Source of the DNA: Pseudomonadota bacterium
Lineage (GTDB): Bacteria > Pseudomonadota > Gammaproteobacteria > Burkholderiales > Casimicrobiaceae
DNA: 64,000 bases
Assembly: GCA_018241785.1 (NCBI GenBank)
Contig: JAFEDF010000232.1
Location: 1-64,000 of the forward strand
Direction: 5' to 3'
Part shown: positions 58,877 to 64,000 of the stretch, in pieces
Numbering within the stretch: position 1 is the stretch's first letter
How the letters are laid out: each line of letters begins with the position of its first letter
Program-made: the position numbers and the translations under genes
The notes under the pieces: model-generated
The model's input: only the letters and a program-made list of their open reading frames with translations
What the model was told of the DNA's origin: nothing
Database searches by the model: none

Positions 58877-61095
58877 AAAGCATACCCATTCGCCGCCGTG
58901 CTGCGACGACCCCGCGTGCGCCCCACGCGCGCGGCTCCGGCGCACGATCGCGAGTCGCGCCATCGCGCCGGACGAACAGCCGTCGCGGCGACGCGCTCTC
59001 GAGCGACACCCTTCTCGACGCGCTGATCGTCGCAGGTGAGCCGCTGACGCCCGCCGAGCTCGCTGCGAGACTCGGTGTCAGCGGCCGCTCGAAGCGCGCG
59101 CTCGATGCGCCGCTCGCCGAGCTCGAGCGTGCCGGCCGGCTCTTCGTCAACCGCAAGGGCGAGCTTTGCGTCGCAGCGAAGCTCGACCTCGTCACCGGAA
59201 CGGTCCAGGGTCACCCGGACGGATTCGGCTTCCTCGTCCCGGACATCGGAGGCGACGACCTCTTCCTGCCGCCATCCGAGATGCGCAAGGTGCTGCACGG
59301 CGACCGCGCGAGCGCGAAAGCCGTCGGCATCGACCGGCGCGGGCGCCCGGAAGGCGAGATCGTCGAGGTGCTGCAGCGGGCCAACCTGAGGATCGTCGGC
59401 AGGCTTCACGAGGAGCGCGGCGTGTGGTTCGTCGAGGCGGAGAACCGGCGCATCAGCCAGGATCTCGTCGTGCCGCCGGCCGAGCGCGGCGATGCCGCGC
59501 GCGGACAGGTCGTCGTCGCGGAGATCCTCGAGCAGCCGAGCGCGCAGCGCGAAGCGATCGCTCGCGTGGTCGAGGTCCTCGGCAACGCCACCGATCCGGG
59601 CATCGAGATCGAGATTGCGCTGCGCAAGCACGCATTGCCCTTCGAATGGAGCACGGCTGCCGCGCGCCTTGCGGAGAAGCTCCCTGATGCAGTGAGGCCT
59701 GCGGATCACCGCGGCCGGCGCGACCTCACGGGACTGTCCCTCGTCACCATCGACGGCGAGAACGCACGCGACTTCGACGACGCCGTGTACTGCGAGCCGG
59801 CAGGCCGCATGTACCGCCTCGTCGTCGCGATCGCCGACGTGTCGCACTACGTCAAGGACGGCGATGCGCTCGACGCCGACGCGCGCGAGCGCGGCACGTC
59901 GGTGTACTTTCCGCGCCGCGTGATCCCGATGCTGCCCGAGGCGCTCTCGAACGAGCTCTGCTCGCTGAAGCCCGACGTCGACCGGCTCTGCGTCGCCTGC
60001 GACATGCAAATCGACGCCGACGGGACGATCGCGTCGTACGCGTTCTACCCGGCGCTCATGCACTCGCGCGCCAGGCTCACCTATACCGAGGTGCATCGCT
60101 GGCTCACCGAGCGTCCGGCCGAGCGCGCGCGCCTGCCGCGCGCGGTCGAGGCGAGCCTCGGCCATCTCGGCCACGTCTACCGCGCGCTCCTCGCCGCGCG
60201 CGGGCGCCGCGGAGCGATCGACTTCGACACCGCGGAGCTCGAGATCGCGTTCGACGAGGCCGGACGGATCGACCGCATCTTCCCGTCGCCGCGCAACGAC
60301 GCCCACCGGCTGATCGAGGAATGCATGCTCGCGGCGAACGTCTGCGCCGCGTCGTTCCTCGAAGAGCGCGGACACCCCGCGCTCTACCGCGTGCACGAAG
60401 GCCCGCCCGCGGACAAGCTCGCCGCCCTGCGCGAGTTCCTCGCGACGTCGGGCCTCGTGCTGGCCGGCGGCGATGCGCCGCAGGCCGGCGACTACGCCGC
60501 GCTGATGGCGAGAATCGGCGAGCGCCCCGATCGCGCACTGTTCGAGACGGTGCTGCTGCGCTCGCTGTCGCAGGCGCGCTACAGCCCGGACAACGTCGGC
60601 CACTTCGGCCTCGCGTACGAGCGCTACGCGCACTTCACGTCGCCGATCCGGCGCTACCCGGACCTCCTCGTCCACCGCGCGCTGAAGGCGGCGCTGGCAG
60701 GCAAGAGCTATGCGCCGAAGGGGCTGTCGCTCGCCGAGCTCGGCGTCCACTGCTCGATGACCGAGCGGCGTGCCGACGAGGCGTCGCGCGACGTGCTGCA
60801 GTGGCTGAAGTGCCACTACATGCAGGATCGCGTCGGCGAAGTCTTCGCGGGAACGATCAGCGGCGTCGCGAGCTTCGGGATCTTCGTCACGCTCGACGGC
60901 CTCGCGATCGACGGCCTCGTGCACGTGACCGACCTGCCGCGCGACTACTTCCACTTCGACTCCGCGAGGCACGCCCTCGTCGGCGAGCGCAGCGGCCGCG
61001 TGTTCCAGCTCGCCGGGCGCGTGCAGGTGCGCATCGCCCGCGTCGACCTCGAGCAGGCGAAGATCGATTTCACGCTCGATGACGGACGGCGCTGA
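58870..61095 (+). CDS. rnr: Ribonuclease R
   Basis: The 741-residue 3'-5' exoribonuclease has a basic N-terminus with a helix-turn-helix-like region (TPAELAARLGVSGRSKRAL, 60-78) and cold-shock domains with FGFLVPD and DLFLPPSEM. The RNB catalytic domain holds the metal aspartates in ENARDFDDAVY (298-307), YSPDNVGHFGLAYERYAHFTSPIRRYPDLLVHR, and a C-terminal S1 domain. It degrades structured RNA. TTG at 58870 is the only in-frame start that keeps the N-terminus. There is no clear ribosome site and no long Lys-rich tail. It overlaps serB by 17 bases. Confidence 0.93.
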   Translation: MSKSIPIRRRAATTPRAPHARGSGARSRVAPSRRTNSRRGDALSSDTLLDALIVAGEPLTPAELAARLGVSGRSKRALDAPLAELERAGRLFVNRKGELCVAAKLDLVTGTVQGHPDGFGFLVPDIGGDDLFLPPSEMRKVLHGDRASAKAVGIDRRGRPEGEIVEVLQRANLRIVGRLHEERGVWFVEAENRRISQDLVVPPAERGDAARGQVVVAEILEQPSAQREAIARVVEVLGNATDPGIEIEIALRKHALPFEWSTAAARLAEKLPDAVRPADHRGRRDLTGLSLVTIDGENARDFDDAVYCEPAGRMYRLVVAIADVSHYVKDGDALDADARERGTSVYFPRRVIPMLPEALSNELCSLKPDVDRLCVACDMQIDADGTIASYAFYPALMHSRARLTYTEVHRWLTERPAERARLPRAVEASLGHLGHVYRALLAARGRRGAIDFDTAELEIAFDEAGRIDRIFPSPRNDAHRLIEECMLAANVCAASFLEERGHPALYRVHEGPPADKLAALREFLATSGLVLAGGDAPQAGDYAALMARIGERPDRALFETVLLRSLSQARYSPDNVGHFGLAYERYAHFTSPIRRYPDLLVHRALKAALAGKSYAPKGLSLAELGVHCSMTERRADEASRDVLQWLKCHYMQDRVGEVFAGTISGVASFGIFVTLDGLAIDGLVHVTDLPRDYFHFDSARHALVGERSGRVFQLAGRVQVRIARVDLEQAKIDFTLDDGRR

Positions 61096-61930
61096 TCTCG
61101 TCGTCCAGGCGCCGTATCTGGCGCCCGAGGATGTCGACCTCCTGCGCGCACTCGCCGGGGCATCCGACGTCGTTCCCCTCGATCGCGCGCACTGTGCGGC
61201 GTTCAGGCTCGTCGCGCCGCGGGAGCTCGGCGGCGTCACCGAGGCGCTCGCCGCCGTCGGCTGCGACTGGGCGCTCGTGCCGCGCGCGCGTACGCTCGAG
61301 CGCCTGCGGCTCGTCGCGATGGACATGGACTCGACCTTGATCACGATCGAGTGCATCGACGAGATCGCCGCGGCGCGCGGAATCAAGCCCGAGGTCGCGG
61401 CGATCACCGCCGCGGCGATGCGCGGCGAGATCGACTTCCGCGAAAGCCTCGTGCGCCGCGTCGCGCTGCTCGAGGGCCTGCCGGTGGAGACGCTGCAGCG
61501 CGTGTACGACGAACGCCTGCAGCTTTCACCGGGAGCTGCACGGCTGTTCGAATCGCTGCGCGCGCGCGGGGTCGAGACGCTGCTCGCCTCGGGGGGCTTC
61601 ACCTTCTTCACCGACCGCCTGCAGGCAGCGCTGTCGATCGACTGGACGATCGCCAACGAGATCGAAGTGACGGCGGGCAGGCTCACCGGGCGCGTCGCGG
61701 GCACGATCGTCGATGCCGCGGCCAAAGCCGCGCTGATCGCGGCCCGCGCACAGCGCCTGCGAGGCGACGACGGGCTCGTCGCGGTGATCGGCGACGGTGC
61801 GAACGACCTGCCGATGTTCGCCGCCGCCGACGTCGCGGTCGCGTGGAGGGCGAAGCCAGCCGTGCGTGCGCGGGCAACGCACGCGATCGATCACTGCGGG
61901 CTCGACGCGGTGCTGAACCTCTTCGCCTGA
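61079..61930 (+). CDS. serB: Phosphoserine phosphatase SerB
   Basis: The 283-residue HAD-family enzyme makes serine from phosphoserine. Motif I is MDMDSTLI with the nucleophile Asp, then ECIDEIA, RGEIDFRESLVRRVALLEGL, motif II LLASGGFTFFT and motif III AVIGDGANDLPMFAAADVAVA. A short N-terminal regulatory-like region (residues 1-75) precedes the catalytic domain. It converges on iscA with 15 bases between stops. Confidence 0.94.
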   Translation: MTDGADLVVQAPYLAPEDVDLLRALAGASDVVPLDRAHCAAFRLVAPRELGGVTEALAAVGCDWALVPRARTLERLRLVAMDMDSTLITIECIDEIAAARGIKPEVAAITAAAMRGEIDFRESLVRRVALLEGLPVETLQRVYDERLQLSPGAARLFESLRARGVETLLASGGFTFFTDRLQAALSIDWTIANEIEVTAGRLTGRVAGTIVDAAAKAALIAARAQRLRGDDGLVAVIGDGANDLPMFAAADVAVAWRAKPAVRARATHAIDHCGLDAVLNLFA

Positions 61931-61945
61931 CCGCGGCGGGTCAGG

Positions 61946-62269
61946 CTAGACGTTGAACGACTGCCCGCAGCCGCACTGGTCCTTCACGTTCGGATTGTTG
62001 AACGTGAAGCGCTCGTTCAGCCCTTCCTTCGCGAAGTCGAGCTCGATGCCTTCGACGAACGGAAGGCTCTTCGCGTCGACGAGCACGCGCACGCCGTGCG
62101 ACTCGAACTGCATGTCGTCGGAGCGGATCTCGTCGGCGTACTCGACGTTGTAGGCGAAGCCCGAGCAGCCGGACGTGCGGACGCCGAGCCGCAGGCCCAC
62201 GCCCTTTCCGCGACGGGCGAGGTGCGCGGCGACGTGGCGCGCCGCGGATTCGGTGAGGGTGATCGACAT
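61946..62269 (-). CDS. iscA: Iron-sulfur cluster assembly protein IscA
   Basis: The 107-residue A-type carrier begins [21 protein letters not shown] and has the three conserved cysteines at Cys35 (SGCSGFAY), Cys99 and Cys101 (CGCGQSF). The numbering matches E. coli IscA exactly. It delivers iron or Fe-S clusters to target proteins. It follows iscR by 55 bases on the same strand; the usual iscS and iscU between them are absent here. Confidence 0.9.
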   Translation of the reverse strand: MSITLTESAARHVAAHLARRGKGVGLRLGVRTSGCSGFAYNVEYADEIRSDDMQFESHGVRVLVDAKSLPFVEGIELDFAKEGLNERFTFNNPNVKDQCGCGQSFNV

Positions 62270-62324
62270 CGTGGGCAATCCGGTTGCGACCGAGCGTGCA
62301 TTGTACCGCCGCCGCGGCGACTGC

Positions 62325-62831
62325 CTACACCGCTGCAGCCGGCTCCCGCGGGTGAGCGTCGCCGCCCATCTTCTCCGCGTGCGCGCCCCCTTCTCGCGGT
62401 GACGCATGGATTGCCGTGGTGCCGGCCTCGTCCGATCGGCGCACGAGATCGGCCAGCGTCACCGACTGCAGGTAGCCGAGGATGTGGGCGTCGAGGCCCG
62501 CCCACAGCCGGTGCGTCGGCATGCAGCGATCGTCGGTGCAATGGTCTTCGCCGCCCCGTGGCGTCGCGTCGATCGGCGCGTCCACCGCAGCGATGACGTC
62601 GGCGACGCTTATCGCCGCGCTGTCGCGGGCCAGGCGATAGCCTCCGCCCGGACCGCGCACGCTGTCGACGAGGCCGTGGCGGCGCAGCTTGCCGAAGAGC
62701 TGCTCGAGATAGGAAAGCGAGATCTTCTGCCGCCCCGAGATCGTCGCCAGGGTGACGGGAGCGGACCCGCCGTGCAGCGCCACGTCGAGCATCGCCGTCA
62801 CCGCGAAGCGCCCTTTCGTCGTCAGGCGCAT
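62325..62831 (-). CDS. iscR: IscR-like Rrf2-family transcriptional regulator (one cluster cysteine missing)
   Basis: The 168-residue regulator begins [20 protein letters not shown], the IscR start, with the winged-helix recognition region [19 protein letters not shown] and [12 protein letters not shown]. In E. coli IscR the [2Fe-2S] ligands are Cys92, Cys98, Cys104 and His107. Here I see Cys98, Cys103 and His107 ([14 protein letters not shown]), with Arg at 92 and no third cysteine. The start ATG at 62831 follows GGGGGTGTCG. An IscR-type operator lies upstream at 62889-62913. The neighbours cysE and iscA support the identity; the altered ligands suggest changed cluster binding. Confidence 0.88.
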   Translation of the reverse strand: MRLTTKGRFAVTAMLDVALHGGSAPVTLATISGRQKISLSYLEQLFGKLRRHGLVDSVRGPGGGYRLARDSAAISVADVIAAVDAPIDATPRGGEDHCTDDRCMPTHRLWAGLDAHILGYLQSVTLADLVRRSDEAGTTAIHASPREGGAHAEKMGGDAHPREPAAAV

Positions 62832-62885
62832 CGACACCCCCCCGCCGCCGGCGGGGACACGATCTCGAAACGTGATCGATTCGAT

Positions 62886-62914
62886 CGCATACCTGACCGG
62901 ATTAGTCAGGTCAG
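62886..62914 (-). promoter_or_regulatory. iscR promoter with overlapping IscR type 1-like operator
   Basis: The minus strand has CTGACC (62914-62909), 17 bases, then TATGCG (62891-62886). Lying over it, 62889-62913 reads TGACCTGACTAATCCGGTCAGG+TAT, with a 7-base perfect dyad ACCTGAC/GTCAGGT. It matches 21 of 25 positions of the published E. coli IscR type 1 consensus as I recall it (ATASYYGACTRWWWYAGTCRRSTAT). Autorepression of iscR-iscA by IscR is the likely role. The inferred transcript start is near 62879, about 48 bases before the ATG. Confidence 0.75.
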
Positions 62915-62927
62915 GCGAAGGCAAAGT

Positions 62928-63683
62928 TCATTCGAGCATCTTGTTGATCCCGCTCGGGTCGAAGGCTTCTCCGACGGTCTTGTCGGCGTCGCATTCGACG
63001 CCCCCGCGCCGCAACTGCTCGACGAGTTGCGCGAAACGCTCGTCGACCGCCGAAGCGTGGTCGAGGAGCTTGTGAATGGCGTCGGCGAGCGGATCGTCGG
63101 CGCCGCGGGTCACCGCGTAGGCGGAGAAGCCGAGCTTGGTCGCCTGCGCCTCGCGGCGCTCGTGGTCGTCGCCGCCAACCGCCCTGGCAGGGATGCCTAC
63201 AACCGTCGTTCCGCGAGGAACATCCTTGATCACGACGGCATTTGACCCGATTCTGGCCTCATCTCCAACGATTATCGGCCCAAGTACCTTTGCGCCGGCG
63301 CCGATGACCACGCCCCGGCCGAGGGTCGGATGACGCTTTCCCTTGTTCCACGAGGTGCCTCCCAGCGTGACGCCGTGGTAGAGCGTGGTGTCATCGCCGA
63401 TCTCGGCCGTCTCGCCGATCACGATGCCCATGCCGTGGTCGATGAACACGCGACGTCCGATGACCGCGCCCGGATGGATCTCGATGCCGGTCGCAAAGCG
63501 GCTCCAGTGAGCGAGCCAGCGCGCGAGCCAGCGGAATCCCGCGGTCCACAGCCGGTGCACGATCGCACGGTGCCAGACGAGCGCGTGCAGGCCCGGATAG
63601 CACGTCAGGACCTCCCACGTGGTCCGCGCCGCGGGGTCGCGGTCGAAGACGACCCGGATGTCCTCGCGAAGTCGTTCGAGCAT
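62928..63683 (-). CDS. cysE: Serine O-acetyltransferase
   Basis: The 251-residue enzyme acetylates serine for cysteine synthesis. The N-terminal helical domain ([22 protein letters not shown]) precedes a left-handed beta-helix of hexapeptide repeats. Its active-site segments are [34 protein letters not shown] and [25 protein letters not shown] 63683 matches the family start (MLERLREDI), though ATG 63713 is also in frame. A CATAAT box (63695-63690) would place transcription start almost on the 63683 ATG. It lies just upstream of the iscR promoter. Confidence 0.94.
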   Translation of the reverse strand: MLERLREDIRVVFDRDPAARTTWEVLTCYPGLHALVWHRAIVHRLWTAGFRWLARWLAHWSRFATGIEIHPGAVIGRRVFIDHGMGIVIGETAEIGDDTTLYHGVTLGGTSWNKGKRHPTLGRGVVIGAGAKVLGPIIVGDEARIGSNAVVIKDVPRGTTVVGIPARAVGGDDHERREAQATKLGFSAYAVTRGADDPLADAIHKLLDHASAVDERFAQLVEQLRRGGVECDADKTVGEAFDPSGINKMLE

Positions 63684-63787
63684 CGGGGCATTATGCCAGC
63701 CGGGCGCATCCATCCCGCCGAGCCGCCGGCGCGGCGGGCTCGCTGCCCCGTACCCGCGGCTCGTCCGGTGCGCGTCGGAACGCCCGG

Positions 63788-64000
63788 TCAGCGCAGCAGG
63801 ATGGCAGCGATGAGCGTGCCCACGAGGACGACGATGAGCACCGCGAAATGGAGCGCGCTGACGAGCGCCGCACGTCCGATCACGCCGCTCCAGCGGCCGC
63901 CGTACACCTTCTTCATCGACACCAGCGCGTAGAAACACGCCCAGAGGAACAGCGGGAGCCGCAGCCAGCCGGGGGCGACGGCATACAGCATCGCCAGCGC
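63788..64000 (-). CDS. C-terminal part of a membrane protein, DUF3667-like (partial)
   Basis: The frame is open to the window edge (71 codons, ending IAAILLR). It has two hydrophobic segments, about [22 protein letters not shown] and [21 protein letters not shown], separated by a short basic loop. The pattern of a helix, then KKVYGGRW, then a last helix recalls the end of DUF3667 membrane proteins, but too little is present for certainty. It runs toward cysE with about 104 bases between. Confidence 0.45.
   Translation of the reverse strand, partial: ALAMLYAVAPGWLRLPLFLWACFYALVSMKKVYGGRWSGVIGRAALVSALHFAVLIVVLVGTLIAAILLR

Overview
The window is very GC-rich, densely packed chromosomal DNA from a betaproteobacterium. 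The main evidence is the housekeeping order accA-tilS / ndk-rlmN-pilW-rodZ-ispG-hisS-yfgM-bamB-der-hfq-hflX-hflK-hflC-DUF2065-hisZ-purA, which is typical of Betaproteobacteria. A surE-pcm-nlpD run, a DUF1631 protein and a cysE-iscR pair agree with this. No prophage, transposase, integrase or CRISPR array was seen. Start codons are often GTG or TTG, and many genes overlap by 4 bases (ATGA or GTGA).

Layout. 1-1072: start of a leftward alaC-like aminotransferase, then a rightward Mth938-domain protein coupled to a membrane-anchored cytochrome c'-like protein. 1081-1351: a long imperfect palindrome at a convergent junction. 1343-3863 (leftward): class II deacetylase, ABC ATPase, ABC-2 permease. 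3998-8039 (rightward): MoxR-DUF58-transglutaminase trio. 8040-8622: non-coding DNA made of two related large palindromes plus a 22-bp tandem repeat. 8623-11331 (leftward): surE-pcm-nlpD, with rpoS missing from its usual place. 11374-18176: ppc, pgi, mltB, pyrD. 18180-22900 (leftward): complete branched-chain-amino-acid-type ABC importer livK-H-M-G-F with a terminator-like hairpin after livK. 23082-33349 (leftward): giant CPBP-protease fusion, hrpA, DUF1631, maoC. 33418-35403: adenylate cyclase/TolB-like/TPR protein. 35471-39810 (leftward): tartrate/malate-type dehydrogenase and a three-subunit proton-translocating transhydrogenase. 39969-58460 (rightward): fatty-acid, tRNA, isoprenoid, cell-shape, outer-membrane, ribosome-GTPase, Hfq, HflKC, histidine and purine genes. 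58738-58824: tRNA-Leu(CAG) with a near-consensus promoter. 58870-61930: rnr-serB. 61946-64000 (leftward): iscA, iscR, cysE and a partial membrane protein.

How the genes work together. Most blocks are core physiology: anaplerosis and sugar isomerisation (ppc, pgi), pyrimidines and purines (pyrD, purA), NADPH supply (pnt), envelope maintenance (nlpD, mltB, rodZ, bamB, pilW), and RNA metabolism (hfq, rnr, hrpA, hflX). The unusual parts are a ~1140-residue CPBP protease with a duplicated flanking domain, the long palindromes at two convergent junctions, an iscR that lacks one cluster cysteine and sits directly before iscA with no iscS/iscU (but keeps a good IscR-type operator), and an intercistronic terminator inside the liv operon. 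I found no clear multi-gene system of a wholly unknown kind. The CPBP fusion and the palindrome family are the best candidates for undescribed biology.
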